From positions 3,824,778 through 3,888,777 of the forward strand of contig NZ_KV440950.1 in NCBI RefSeq assembly GCF_001636405.1: a stretch of 64,000 nucleotides of DNA, written 5' to 3'. Below the pieces are notes generated by a model that was not told the origin of the DNA, searched no databases, and saw only the letters and a program-made list of their open reading frames with translations. Positions 1 to 9,968 of the stretch are shown in pieces. Position 1 is the stretch's first letter. Each line of letters begins with the position of its first letter. The DNA is from Peribacillus frigoritolerans (GTDB lineage: Bacteria > Bacillota > Bacilli > Bacillales > DSM-1321). Position numbers and translations under genes: made by a program.

Positions 1-51
1 AAGTTTTCCGTCTACATGGATATAAAGCCTATATTTGATCCTCAGATTCAT
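1..51 (-). CDS. Start of an unidentified gene running off the left edge
   Basis: An ATG at 51-49 on the minus strand is preceded by a strong Shine-Dalgarno site (AAAGGAGATGGTAAT then ATG, about 54-69) and opens 17 codons (MNLRIKYRLYIHVDGKL) without a stop before the window edge. The ribosome site is the main support for a real gene. Seventeen residues are too few to name a family, so no function is proposed. Confidence 0.5.
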   Translation of the reverse strand, partial: MNLRIKYRLYIHVDGKL

Positions 52-363
52 ATTACCATCTCCTTTACTATCAGTTCGATATTGGGTGCTATTTTCCTGC
101 AAGAAAAAAAGCCTATATGTGATGCTCCACTATCTATTCATTTATAACCCGAATGTTCGTAGCTCGGATTATCTCAAAACCTCTTATTTATATATATATT
201 ACATTTGAGGAGCACATATACCCGAAGAATCTTAAGGAGGAATTGTTATATAAATTATAGAACAGCATATTAATGAATATGCTGCATTGAATAAACCTGA
301 ATACTTTGTTCTTACTGCATAAATTGTCCAATACGAAAAAACTAGTGTTTATGGAGGTTTTTT
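52..363. other. Intergenic region upstream of the DinB gene
   Basis: No supported gene. It holds an AGCATATT/AATATGCT inverted repeat with a 4-nt loop at 264-283 and an SD-like AAGGAGGA at about 235-242 that is not followed by a usable reading frame. A 23-codon open stretch ending at about 322 may be a coding remnant, but it has no start. Confidence 0.4.
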
Positions 364-870
364 ATGAATCACCCCGAGCCAGTATTAGAAATGTATAACT
401 ATCACGCATGGGCAAATGGAGTCATCATCGATCGGTTAAATGAACTTCCAGAACACATTTACCATAAGGAAATCCAAAGTGGTTTTTCGTCGGTATCAAA
501 AGTGTTGTCTCACATTTATCTGACAGATTACACGTGGTTTGATATTATCTCTGGTATAAGTATGGATGAAGCAATGGCATCTTCTAGTGAATTAAAAAAA
601 GAGGTGGAAAAGAAAAGTATTGAGGAAATGAAAAAAATATTTATAGACTTGTACGAAAGAAACAAAGCACTTCTGAGTACAGAGGATATGGAAAAGATAA
701 TGGTTGTGGATAATCCATATGCTGCGTCGCTTGAAACTACCATTTCTGAATCGGTATTACACATTGTCACTCACGGATCATATCATCGTGGCAATATAGC
801 TACCATGTTACGGCAAATGGGGCACACTTCCGTTATGCAAGATTTTGGTCTTTACCTTTATACAAAATAG
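364..870 (+). CDS. DinB/YfiT-like four-helix metal-binding protein
   Basis: This 168-residue protein has the DinB-superfamily pattern. An N-terminal helix carries YNYHAWAN (residues 11-18). One histidine sits near residue 50 (LSHIYLTD), and a C-terminal HIVTHGSYHRGN segment near 132-143 supplies the HxxxH pair that completes the metal triad. DinB proteins are cytosolic four-helix bundles; relatives include thiol S-transferases and damage-induced proteins, but the substrate of this one cannot be told. The start is an ATG 10 nt after ATGGAGG. It is followed at once by a small gene at 914. A second DinB gene lies at 58509-59039. Confidence 0.85.
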   Translation: MNHPEPVLEMYNYHAWANGVIIDRLNELPEHIYHKEIQSGFSSVSKVLSHIYLTDYTWFDIISGISMDEAMASSSELKKEVEKKSIEEMKKIFIDLYERNKALLSTEDMEKIMVVDNPYAASLETTISESVLHIVTHGSYHRGNIATMLRQMGHTSVMQDFGLYLYTK

Positions 871-913
871 AACACCAAACTATATACCATTTCCTGAATA
901 GGGGGATGTATCG

Positions 914-1084
914 ATGGATGAACTAGTTGGCTCTTGTGTTCGCTGTGCACATGATGTGTATTGTACGGCTGGTTTTCTGAACGGTATTCTTTTAGATAAC
1001 AAGAATATCTTATGTTTTAATTGTAAGGATATTTTAAATGCGATGATCAAAGAAGAAAGTTTGGAGGAGGAAAATCAAAACTAG
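914..1084 (+). CDS. Small protein with two CxxC pairs (hypothetical)
   Basis: This 56-residue reading frame (MDELVGSCVRCAH...) has CVRC at residues 8-11 and CFNC at 34-37, the spacing of a zinc ribbon or rubredoxin-like knuckle, followed by an acidic lysine/glutamate tail. A GGGGGATG ribosome site precedes the ATG, and a strong terminator lies right after the stop. It probably sits in one transcript with the DinB gene 43 bp upstream. Zinc binding is inferred from the cysteine pattern; the function is unknown. Confidence 0.6.
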   Translation: MDELVGSCVRCAHDVYCTAGFLNGILLDNKNILCFNCKDILNAMIKEESLEEENQN

Positions 1085-1093
1085 ATGTTTAAA

Positions 1094-1123
1094 TAGGTCA
1101 TGCCAAATTAATGGCATGACCTA
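1094..1123. terminator. Bidirectional terminator between the small CxxC gene and frlR
   Basis: A perfect 12-bp stem (TAGGTCATGCCA with TGGCATGACCTA) and a 6-nt loop. The right arm overlaps the frlR stop codon. The position between convergent genes fits termination of both transcripts, though the T-runs are short. Confidence 0.7.
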
Positions 1124-1849
1124 CTTTGCCCGATGAACAGTCAGATTGACCTTGTTGGTTTCACACATGAACGTTGAGAGGTGCACAGGCTGGTCGTTTG
1201 CATCGAAAGCAATCTTCACTATTCTAAATAAATTTGCGCCAATATCGCATTCTAAATATTTAGCATGGATTTTTGTAGCACCAATCACGTCTATAATTTT
1301 ATCGTTACTGACTATTTCGGTATGGTAATCTTCCAATAGGATCTTATAAGTTGATTCATCCCTTGCAATCTTCTTTTCCAAATCCGGAAAACGAAGTAAC
1401 GAATAATGAGCGGTATCGTAGAAAAGCGGACGCTCATCTACATACATGAGCCGCTCTAGTTCAAGAACGGGGCTTCCTTCTTCAATGAGGAGATGACCTG
1501 CAACATCTTTTGGTGCTGCTATGACCTCACTTTTTAAAATCCGGGAATTCGGTATCTTCCCAAGCTGATGACTAAACTCTGAGAATCCACTTATGGATAA
1601 CAACTCATTATGAAACTTATTAGATGCAACAAAGGTACCCCTGCGCGGAATACGTGTCAGTGTTCCTTCCTTCACCAATTCCTCGATTGCTTTTCGAATG
1701 GTGATGCGGCTAACGTTATAAGTTTCACAAAGCTCTGCTTCGGTTGGGATTTGTTCATCTGGTTTGTATTTACCGTTCTGAATATCATTCTTCAACATTT
1801 GCCTTATTTGCATATATAGTGGCTGGGGGGTTGAAGGATTTAAATTCAT
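1121..1849 (-). CDS. frlR: GntR/HutC-family regulator of the fructoselysine operon (FrlR-like)
   Basis: About 242 residues. An N-terminal GntR winged helix (LYMQIRQML... IPTEAELCETYNVSRITIRKAIEELVKEG) is followed by a UTRA effector domain that ends with FMCETNKVNL. HutC-type regulators release DNA on binding a sugar-phosphate-like ligand, and FrlR proteins control frl operons in both E. coli and Bacillus. A TTG at 1873 extends the frame by eight residues, but the ATG at 1849 is better placed after AAGGATG. It is the last gene of the frl cluster, and its probable operators are the repeated promoter elements at 3797 and 6112. A TATAAT followed by an AT-rich relative of that element lies just upstream (about 1885-1910), hinting at autoregulation. 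Confidence 0.85.
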   Translation of the reverse strand: MNLNPSTPQPLYMQIRQMLKNDIQNGKYKPDEQIPTEAELCETYNVSRITIRKAIEELVKEGTLTRIPRRGTFVASNKFHNELLSISGFSEFSHQLGKIPNSRILKSEVIAAPKDVAGHLLIEEGSPVLELERLMYVDERPLFYDTAHYSLLRFPDLEKKIARDESTYKILLEDYHTEIVSNDKIIDVIGATKIHAKYLECDIGANLFRIVKIAFDANDQPVHLSTFMCETNKVNLTVHRAK

Positions 1850-1916
1850 ATTAGATTCATCCTTATCCGTCAAAATTTATTATTTATTACCTATTATACA
1901 TGATTTACAGTCCCAG

Positions 1917-2702
1917 TCACCACGCACCGAAGTAGCTAATGGTTTTCGCAGCAGACTCTGTACCCAATTCTAAGCAATTTTCGATAGATTGCCCTTTCAA
2001 TAATCCATAAATAAAACCGGAAATGAAGGAATCCCCCGCACCCATTGTATCCACCACGTTCACTTCAACGGCACCGCATTGATAAAATTGAATGCCGTCA
2101 TAGGCAAGTGAACCATTTTCACCTAAAGTGGCGACCGCAATTTTAGATCCTTGATTTTTTACATCTTTTAAAAATTGGCGGATAAAAGCATCATCCTTCG
2201 TATAAGAGAAAAAAGGATAATCAACAAACTGCGGTAAAGTCTTCACGAGATCGTGATCTAGCTGATCTGAGAAATCAAAAGACGTGAGCATTCCATTTTC
2301 TTTAAATAAGGAATAGTACTTATCCGCATGTCCCCAAATCCCTGAATGTATGAGCTGGTATGTTTGAATGTAATGGAGTTCTTCCGTCGTTAAGCGGAAA
2401 TGTTTCATGACACCTTCATCGTATTCTCCAAACCTGCGGTCATTTCCTACCATTTCAACAAAGGTAACAGCTGTTTTTCCTTCTTTCCGCGAAAGATGAG
2501 AAATATCAACACCTTTTTCCTGTATCGCTTTAACCATTTTTTCACTGTATTGATCGGAGCCCACCCAGCCGATATAAGCAGATTCAGCACCTAACCCTCT
2601 TAAATAGACAGCCACATTTAAAGGATTACCGCCAGGATAGACCTCCCCGCTCTTTTGATAAACATCCATACAGTTATCTCCGACTGTAACCGTTCTCATC
2701 AT
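1917..2702 (-). CDS. frlD: Fructoselysine 6-kinase
   Basis: A 261-residue PfkB-family kinase. GGNPLNVAVYLRGLGA near the N-terminus binds the sugar, and DTMGAGDSFISGF near residue 220 holds the catalytic Asp and anion hole. FrlD phosphorylates fructoselysine at C6 in the cytosol, giving the substrate for FrlB. The assignment to fructoselysine rather than another ketose rests on the context of frlB, frlA and frlC. The start is a tandem ATG-ATG after AGCGGGGGGAA; the second ATG (2699) has the better spacing. It lies 54 bp after frlB and 67 bp before the frlR ATG. Confidence 0.85.
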   Translation of the reverse strand: MMRTVTVGDNCMDVYQKSGEVYPGGNPLNVAVYLRGLGAESAYIGWVGSDQYSEKMVKAIQEKGVDISHLSRKEGKTAVTFVEMVGNDRRFGEYDEGVMKHFRLTTEELHYIQTYQLIHSGIWGHADKYYSLFKENGMLTSFDFSDQLDHDLVKTLPQFVDYPFFSYTKDDAFIRQFLKDVKNQGSKIAVATLGENGSLAYDGIQFYQCGAVEVNVVDTMGAGDSFISGFIYGLLKGQSIENCLELGTESAAKTISYFGAW

Positions 2703-2756
2703 TTCCCCCCGCTTTCTTTAAACTTAAGAGCACTACTAAGTAGTGCTCCACTTATC

Positions 2757-3770
2757 TTAATATTCCATTTGGCGATAGTATCTTCTAAGTGTTAATGGAT
2801 GATTTCTCTCACGCTCAAGGTATACGCTGATTCGACTTAATACTGACCAGTTGATGCTAACTGAAAAGTGCTTTCTGAATTCTTCGCTGATGCCCTCCAT
2901 TTCAAAGCTTTTGGTATCAATAACCGTTATATTTTTTGAGATTTTTTCTACAAATCTCTCTACACGGTCCATCAGCGGTCTAGTTTCATCTTCCCCTTTT
3001 AATAAAATAACACTTGTATCTTCAACAACAAGTTCAAGCGTACCATGGAAAAACTCTGCAGCATGGATGGATTTCGCTTGGATCCATTGCATTTCCTCTA
3101 AAATGCACATGGCATATGAATAAGTGTTTCCCCATAGGTTACCAGAACCGACCATCATGTGGTAATCCGTGTCTTTATGTGTAATGGCGAATTCCTCTGC
3201 TTTTTTGTCAAAAGATTTAACGGCATCTAGAATTGAACGTGGAAGTAGAGAAACCTCCTTCGTGAATTGTTCATATTGCGGGAATTCATTGTTGTTATGC
3301 ATGAAACGGAAGACGACCATGTACAAAAGCATAAAGAAAGTATCAAAAGAGTGCGTTTCAGAACCAGTCGTTATACAGTAATCCGCAATTTGTGTTAACG
3401 GAGTATTTGGCTCTGCAACTAAAGCGATTGTAGTGGCGCCTTTTTCTTTACAATATTCAGCCGCTGCAACTGTTTCTTGAGTAGTCCCGGATACAGATGT
3501 AAAAATGCAGACTGAATCTTTGCTGAAATGCTTATGATTCATCACCATGAACTCAGCAGCAATTTCTGCATGGACATCGATGGTAGAATTTGATTTTAAA
3601 ATGTATTCATATGGATACATCATGGCTATGGTGCCGCCAGCACCGATAAGGAAAATATTGCTGTAGCCCCTTTTTGTGATTCCATCTACGATTTCTTCAA
3701 TCTGGCCTCTAAAAGCAAGGCCCTCTTTTTCTACAAGATTTAGAAATAACTTCTCATCAAACTTTAGCAT
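2757..3770 (-). CDS. frlB: Fructoselysine-6-phosphate deglycase
   Basis: A 337-residue SIS-domain protein of the glucosamine-fructose-6-phosphate isomerase type, without the glutaminase domain. A first sugar-isomerase fold (IFLIGAGGTIAMMYPYEY, then SVSGTTQET near 112-120) is followed by a second that includes AKSIHAAEFFHGTLELV, with the SIS Glu/His. FrlB splits fructoselysine 6-phosphate into glucose 6-phosphate and lysine. The ATG follows GGGAGGAAG by 6 nt. It has its own promoter at 3814-3842 with the same operator-like element as frlC, so frlB-frlD-frlR can be transcribed separately from frlC-frlA. Confidence 0.87.
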   Translation of the reverse strand: MLKFDEKLFLNLVEKEGLAFRGQIEEIVDGITKRGYSNIFLIGAGGTIAMMYPYEYILKSNSTIDVHAEIAAEFMVMNHKHFSKDSVCIFTSVSGTTQETVAAAEYCKEKGATTIALVAEPNTPLTQIADYCITTGSETHSFDTFFMLLYMVVFRFMHNNNEFPQYEQFTKEVSLLPRSILDAVKSFDKKAEEFAITHKDTDYHMMVGSGNLWGNTYSYAMCILEEMQWIQAKSIHAAEFFHGTLELVVEDTSVILLKGEDETRPLMDRVERFVEKISKNITVIDTKSFEMEGISEEFRKHFSVSINWSVLSRISVYLERERNHPLTLRRYYRQMEY

Positions 3771-3796
3771 TAACAGCTTCCTCCCTTACCCCTGTT

Positions 3797-3842
3797 TATT
3801 TGTTATGTCTTGTATTATATCTAAACATAATAATTTACACAA
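3797..3842 (-). promoter_or_regulatory. frlB promoter with putative FrlR operator
   Basis: Read on the minus strand, TTGTGT (3842-3837), a 17-nt spacer and TATAAT (3819-3814) form a sigma-A promoter. From the -10 box onward the sequence TATAATACAA, two bases, then CATAACAAATAAA is shared with the frlC promoter at 6115-6138. The shared block covers the start site, where a repressor operator is expected. Binding by FrlR is inference. Confidence 0.65.
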
Positions 3843-3904
3843 TTGTTTTATTTTAAAATTTTTTTGGTTTATCAAAAGATGGCCTAACTTCCCTTATCAT
3901 TCTG

Positions 3905-5272
<1,368 letters not shown>

Positions 5273-6091
5273 TTAAATTCCCAATTCCCTAACTTTTTCA
5301 ATTGATTTCTTGATTGCATCGCTTGGATTTTGATAATAATTTGATCCCATAATCTCTAAAGTACAACTTCCTTTGTAACGATGGCTTTGAAGGCTTGTTA
5401 AATATTCCCTCCAATTTAAAACACCATCATCTAGTGCCAAATGTGCATCTGATTGACCATCTCCATCGATTAGGTGAAAATGGCATAATTCGGGAAGAAA
5501 GGAAAAGTACTCATCAGGTGTTTCACCTGCCAGTTGCATGGAAACCGTATCTATCATTCCTTTTAGTGAAGGAGATTGGATTTCCACTAACATTTTCTTT
5601 AGCCCTTTAGAGTCAATTACGAGATTGGATTCATGCTTTGTCAATGGCTCTAAAGCAAGAATCAAACCTTCCTTCTCAGCTACTTTGGTTAATTGAAAGA
5701 TTGTGTCACTTGCATACTTCCATGATTCGTCTTGTGAAACAGAAAAGTCCCCTATTCCAGAAGTGATAAGCATCATGTTTGTGTCTAACTCCAACGCGGC
5801 GTAAAGATTCTCCATAAAATATTCCATGCTTTTTTTCCGCCAATGAGCATCCGAGGATGCAATGTTATAAGGATAAATACATTGTTCTGGAGTATAGCAG
5901 ATGATTTTCATATTTCTAGACTTAATTTCCCTTCTCAAACTCCTTATATTTCCTAATATGTTTCGATAAACATACAAATGTGGTTCCCCACCCCATAACT
6001 CAATGCTATTAATCCCAAGGTTGTCCATGCAATCCAAAAAATAATGAAAAGGGAAATGCCTAAAAGTTATATTCATCCCTGCAATATTCAA
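5273..6091 (-). CDS. frlC: Fructoselysine 3-epimerase
   Basis: A 272-residue xylose-isomerase-like TIM barrel. The metal ligands of the AP-endonuclease-2/epimerase fold are visible in order: Glu in LILALEPLTKHESN, Asp in GMIDTV, His in CHFHLIDGDGQSDAHL and Glu in CTLEIMG. FrlC interconverts fructoselysine and psicoselysine so that both Amadori isomers enter the FrlD/FrlB route. The start is a TTG at 6091, 6-7 nt after GGGGGTG; an ATG at 6076 has no ribosome site. It is the first gene of the cluster, 52 bp downstream of a strong promoter. Confidence 0.83.
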   Translation of the reverse strand: MNIAGMNITFRHFPFHYFLDCMDNLGINSIELWGGEPHLYVYRNILGNIRSLRREIKSRNMKIICYTPEQCIYPYNIASSDAHWRKKSMEYFMENLYAALELDTNMMLITSGIGDFSVSQDESWKYASDTIFQLTKVAEKEGLILALEPLTKHESNLVIDSKGLKKMLVEIQSPSLKGMIDTVSMQLAGETPDEYFSFLPELCHFHLIDGDGQSDAHLALDDGVLNWREYLTSLQSHRYKGSCTLEIMGSNYYQNPSDAIKKSIEKVRELGI

Positions 6092-6111
6092 TTATTTCAC
6101 CCCCACATAAT

Positions 6112-6161
6112 GTTTTATTTGTTATGCTTTGTATTATAATTAACCAGTACATTGATTGCAA
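6112..6161 (-). promoter_or_regulatory. frlC promoter with putative FrlR operator
   Basis: On the minus strand TTGCAA (6161-6156), a 17-nt spacer and TATAAT (6138-6133) form a good sigma-A promoter. TATAATACAA, two bases and CATAACAAATAAA follow, differing from the frlB copy at only two adjacent positions across about 25 bp. Confidence 0.7.
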
Positions 6162-6609
6162 TAATTATTTTGAATATTTAAAAATTAATTATTCATAAAA
6201 TACGGAAAAGTCGTGATTTTATTATTCAACATTAATTAACTATTTTTTAGTGAATACGAATGGTAGAATGTTAAAGTATTTATACCTAGTGCACAAATTT
6301 CTCTGGGACATTTTAAGTATTATATGGGGGATTATTGTTTGAAATATGATATACCTGTAGAATGGATGTTAACCTGGGGGATTTCCAAGAGATAATGTAT
6401 CCTGAACTATTGTCAAGTGAGTGGTTAATAAAGAATAAACACCTCAAAAAAAGCCGTAATTGAGGTGAATCTCCTTAAATGCTGTATTTTTATCGGAAAA
6501 TATAGGTGGGTTTACACTAATACTTCGTGAGACGAATTAGTTTCTAAACTTTTAAAAATAGCAGGCAGTACAATTTGTACTATCCTAGCGGAAAGGACGT
6601 GCCATAATA
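6162..6609 (+). promoter_or_regulatory. Long leader of the MFS pump with stem-loops
   Basis: No gene is seen in these 450 bp. Three structures stand out. A CACCTC...GAGGTG inverted repeat lies near 6440-6470. A stem of ACTAA+TTCGT with ACGAATTAGT lies at 6516-6541 with a 3-nt bulge. A perfect 7-1-7 palindrome, AGTACAATTTGTACT, lies at 6567-6581, about 28 bp before the ATG. They could be attenuator hairpins or a repressor operator; no regulator gene adjoins. Confidence 0.4.
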
Positions 6610-8100
6610 ATGAATCACGACAAAACAGCCATCACTAAAGTACGTACAGGTCCCATGTTTGCGGTGATGCTGGCTGGTGCTCTAGTCGCTTTCTTAAATC
6701 AGACTTTAATTAATATCGCATTGCCTCAATTAATGACTCATTTTGACATATCAGCTGCAACAGCGAATTGGCTTACTACTATCTTCTTATTGGTCAATGG
6801 GATTGTCATCCCGATTACCGCTTTCTTAATGGAACGATTTAATACAAGACAATTATATCTAGCTTCGATGGGACTCTTCGCCTTAGGAACTTTTTTATGT
6901 GGAATTGCCCCTAGCTTCTCCGTCTTATTAATCGGACGTGTGGTTCAAGCAGCAGGTGCGGGGATTTTGTTCCCGTTGATCACAAATGTAATTTTCACTT
7001 TATTTCCGCCTAACAGACGCGGTTTCGCAATGGGTATATTTGGTATCGCGATGAATTTTGCCCCAGCTGTAGGACCTACACTATCAGGATGGATTATTCA
7101 AAACTATTCTTGGCGGGTTCTGTTTTTTATCATTTTCCCATTTGCCCTGCTTGACTTCATCTTTGCCATTTTCATCATTAAAAAAGTAGGGAAAACCAGC
7201 CGGCCTAAACTCGATAAACTGGGTGTAATTCTATCCACTATCGGATTCGGCGGGGTTCTATATGGATTTGCTACTGGCGGTACCAAGGGCTGGGGCAGTC
7301 CCGAAGTACTGACGATGTTCCTTGTTGGAGGAATCAGTTTAGTTTTATTTGTCTGGAGGCAATTTACTGTATCTCATCCTATTTTGGAATTTAGAATTTT
7401 TCGATATCGGATGTTCACTTTAACGACAATCATCAACATCATCGCAACCATGGGTATGTTCTCTGGAATGATCATCATGCCGATCTATATGCAGAATATC
7501 CGTGGGTTCACTCCGATGGAATCCGGTCTCATGCTATTGCCTGGCGGGATTTTAATGGGGATCATGTCTCCTATCACAGGGAAGCTGTTTGATCGATTTG
7601 GTGCGAGATGGCTTGCGGTGAGCGGACTTGCCATCACTATCATTACAACCTATCTTTTAACGCGGCTTCAAACAGATACGTCCTATTCTTATGTGGTGTG
7701 GGTATATACCATTAGAATGTTCGGAATGTCGATACTGATGATGCCTATCTTCACAGCCGGATTAAATGAATTGGCACTTAGCCTAAATAAATATGGCACA
7801 GCAATGGTCAATACACTGAGAATGGTGGCAGGTGCTGTTGGCATGGCATTCTTTGTGTCCATCATGACAAACCAAGGAACGAAACATGTTCAGGAAATCT
7901 TATCTCAAAGGAACATATCACCGGATAATACATCACAAATGGCAATGGCCATTAAACAAGGCAGCGTAATGGGAGTGGATGATGCATTCATGATAGCAAC
8001 AGGTTTGACCATAGTTGCATTCATACTTGCCTTTTATATCCGGCAAACTTCACCACAAGAAGATACCATAACAAATCGCCTATCAAAAAAAACATCTTGA
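6610..8100 (+). CDS. Multidrug efflux MFS transporter, DHA2 (EmrB/QacA/LmrB) family
   Basis: A 496-residue polytopic protein with about 14 membrane helices. DHA2 features include LNQTLINIALPQLMTHF in helix 1, the motif-A-like loop FLMERFNTRQLYLASM and motif C (GIAMNFAPAVGPTLSGWI) in helix 5. Such pumps export drugs or toxic lipophiles by proton antiport. GGAAAGGACG lies upstream of the ATG. It is monocistronic, with a long structured leader and a terminator at 8185. The substrate cannot be predicted. Confidence 0.85.
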   Translation: MNHDKTAITKVRTGPMFAVMLAGALVAFLNQTLINIALPQLMTHFDISAATANWLTTIFLLVNGIVIPITAFLMERFNTRQLYLASMGLFALGTFLCGIAPSFSVLLIGRVVQAAGAGILFPLITNVIFTLFPPNRRGFAMGIFGIAMNFAPAVGPTLSGWIIQNYSWRVLFFIIFPFALLDFIFAIFIIKKVGKTSRPKLDKLGVILSTIGFGGVLYGFATGGTKGWGSPEVLTMFLVGGISLVLFVWRQFTVSHPILEFRIFRYRMFTLTTIINIIATMGMFSGMIIMPIYMQNIRGFTPMESGLMLLPGGILMGIMSPITGKLFDRFGARWLAVSGLAITIITTYLLTRLQTDTSYSYVVWVYTIRMFGMSILMMPIFTAGLNELALSLNKYGTAMVNTLRMVAGAVGMAFFVSIMTNQGTKHVQEILSQRNISPDNTSQMAMAIKQGSVMGVDDAFMIATGLTIVAFILAFYIRQTSPQEDTITNRLSKKTS

Positions 8101-8184
8101 ATAAAAAAGGCTAAATCCAACCTATTTTCCAAGGTAAAAAAAGTTCTTATATAATTAAACTGACTTGCCCCATGCAAACAAGGC

Positions 8185-8219
8185 AAAAAAAGAGACTCTT
8201 TTAGTGTCTCTTTTTTTTT
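8185..8219 (+). terminator. Rho-independent terminator of the MFS pump
   Basis: The AAAAAGAGAC/GTCTCTTTTT stem has a 9-nt loop and runs into nine T residues. Confidence 0.85.
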
Positions 8220-8402
8220 GCCCTAATTACTTCATGGCCGGCCTAAAACGAGAAGGCCTTTACTATGATTAGCGTACTCCCATGTGAATTAAAAATATCT
8301 TATGAAGAACAAATAGCAATCGTAATTTCCAATCAGCTAAGTATATATTTAGATTTCTCTCATATATTTTAAGATAATGATTTGGACAAGGGGAATTTTT
8401 TT

Positions 8403-8981
8403 ATGAAAAAGTTTGTTACGCTGCTTTTTTCAAGTTTTTGCATTGGAGTTGGTCTTAACTTATTTATTATCCCCATTCATCTAATAAATGGCGGGATATT
8501 TGGCATAAGTTTATTAATCAAATATGTTTGGGGAATCCAGGTTGGACATACCATGATCATGATCAATATTCCCATATACCTTCTATCACTTCTATACGAT
8601 AAGTCTTATTTCTTTAATGCCATCCTTGGGTTAGCTTTCACTTCAACCATTATTGATTGGCTAACACCACTTAACGGTTTGGTTCATCTGCCGATCATAA
8701 CAAGTGCCATTATCGGTGGAATGACGATTGGGATTGGTGTCGGTTTTATGCTGAGACAACATATCAGCCCAGGTGGAGTGGATTTACTAGCACTATTAAT
8801 ATCTAAAACCACAGCAACCAATCCTGGAATTATTATTTTTATCATTGATTCTCTCATAGTAATTGCGGGAATCATTATATTGAAAGACTTAAAGTTAATG
8901 TATTCCCTCATCACGATATCCTGTGTCGGGTTCTGCGTCATTATAATCAATTCTTTTAAGACAATTAACTTTTTAAGATAA
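8403..8981 (+). CDS. YitT-family (DUF161) membrane protein
   Basis: 192 residues, five to six membrane helices. Family signatures are HLINGGIFGISLLI, INIPIYLLSLLYDKSYF and HISPGGVDLLALLISK. It has the YitT membrane domain but lacks the C-terminal cytosolic DUF2179 domain found in full-length (about 280-residue) YitT proteins. A TTG seven codons upstream opens the frame, but GGGGAA precedes the ATG at 8403 and decides the start. The role is unknown; transporter-like function is inference. A tandem repeat array begins 67 bp after the stop. Confidence 0.8.
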   Translation: MKKFVTLLFSSFCIGVGLNLFIIPIHLINGGIFGISLLIKYVWGIQVGHTMIMINIPIYLLSLLYDKSYFFNAILGLAFTSTIIDWLTPLNGLVHLPIITSAIIGGMTIGIGVGFMLRQHISPGGVDLLALLISKTTATNPGIIIFIIDSLIVIAGIIILKDLKLMYSLITISCVGFCVIIINSFKTINFLR

Positions 8982-9047
8982 AGTTGTACTTACAAGTGCT
9001 GAACAAGGAATGCTCTCCCTTACGATATGCATTTTGCTCGCACTGTA

Positions 9048-9378
9048 CTCGGGATTTCGTACGTTTTCCCATGATTTCGCACCGTTTACTCGTAAGTTAT
9101 GGTCATTTACTCGTGAATTCAGCACGTTTACCCGTGAATTCGTGCTGTACCCATGATTTCGCACCGTTTACTCGTGAATTTTGGCTGTTTACTCGTAAGT
9201 TATGGCCATTTACTCGTGAATTCGGCTTGTTTACTCGTGAATTCAGCACGTTTACCCGTGAATTCGTGCTGTACCCATGATTTCGCACCGTTTACTCGTG
9301 AGTTATGGTCATTTACTCGTGAATTCAGCACGTTTACCCGTGAATTCGTGCTGTACCCATGATTTCGCACCGTTTACT
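9048..9378. repeat. Tandem array of about 21-bp repeats with an 82-bp higher-order unit
   Basis: About 15 monomers built on TTTACTCGTGAATTC plus six variable bases, with variants TTTACCCGTGAATTC, TTTACTCGTAAGTTA and TACCCATGATTTC. A 61-bp block is repeated exactly at 9106-9166, 9230-9290 and 9312-9372, showing duplication of multi-monomer units. The period is a multiple of three, so several frames stay open on both strands (FTREF or NSRVN peptides); these have no ribosome sites and are not taken as genes. The array lies downstream of the YitT gene. Confidence 0.9.
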
Positions 9379-9644
9379 ATAGCACTTGCCAGTTCTCTTG
9401 CATCTCTGGTTTTAAGTTGATAACCTTTTTTAGATATACAATAACCTTTATAGGAAACTCCATATATGTCCGCAACCAAACCGAAAAGCTTGAACAAGTT
9501 CTTCTTATTGATGGATTTATATTCTTTTCACACCTGACTCTTAAACCTGGATGTAGATATTGCACATCACTTGTGGTCATATAATCACCTTTAATTTCAT
9601 TTTATTCGCTATCTTACGGAAATTTCCTTCTATCAAACCTGCCC
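9379..9644 (-). other. Intergenic stretch with a possible coding remnant
   Basis: Minus-strand frames between 9380 and 9580 translate to gene-like peptide (LFKLFGLVADIYGVSY, then CISKKGYQLKTRDA) that changes frame near 9490 and lacks a ribosome site. It could be the remains of a lost gene. I do not recognise the family. Confidence 0.25.
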
Positions 9645-9722
9645 CGTTAGTGCCATAAGAAAAAAAGGCTGCCTCAGCAACCTTCCTTTTTAGGGTAAGA
9701 GACCCATTAGTTGAAGAGCAAA
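9645..9722. repeat. Dispersed intergenic repeat, family A (copy 1)
   Basis: CCCGTTAGTGCCATAAGAAA followed by AAGGCTGCCTCAGCAACCTT matches the CCCGTTAG/AAAGCTGCC pattern seen again near 47480, 50948, 53716, 55535 and 63447. The AAGGCTG/CAACCTT arms form a hairpin followed by CCTTTTT, so this copy could also end YitT transcription. Confidence 0.5.
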
Positions 9723-9968
9723 GTATTATTATACAAAGCATTTTAATCCAGAAATACCCAAACGGAATTGCAGCTATGAGACATGGGATTAATGCTATTT
9801 TCGTCCTAAAGATTCGACTTTTTGTTTTTTCTGAATGAAAATTTGCTCTTTGTTGTTGTCCACCTGTCCATGCTCCGATAAAGACCCTGAAATAACAATA
9901 CTTACTATCCCAACAATAAGAATCCTTTTATATAATATTTTTTGTCCAGTTTAAGTGAATTTTACTAT

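Noticed and set aside
9048..9378. Possible CRISPR array
   Set aside because: Repeats are head-to-tail without unique 30-bp spacers, monomers vary, and no cas gene is in the window.
8984..9497. Overlapping open frames encoding FTREF and NSRVN peptide repeats
   Set aside because: They follow from a 21-bp DNA repeat whose period is a multiple of three; frames are open on both strands and no start signals are present.
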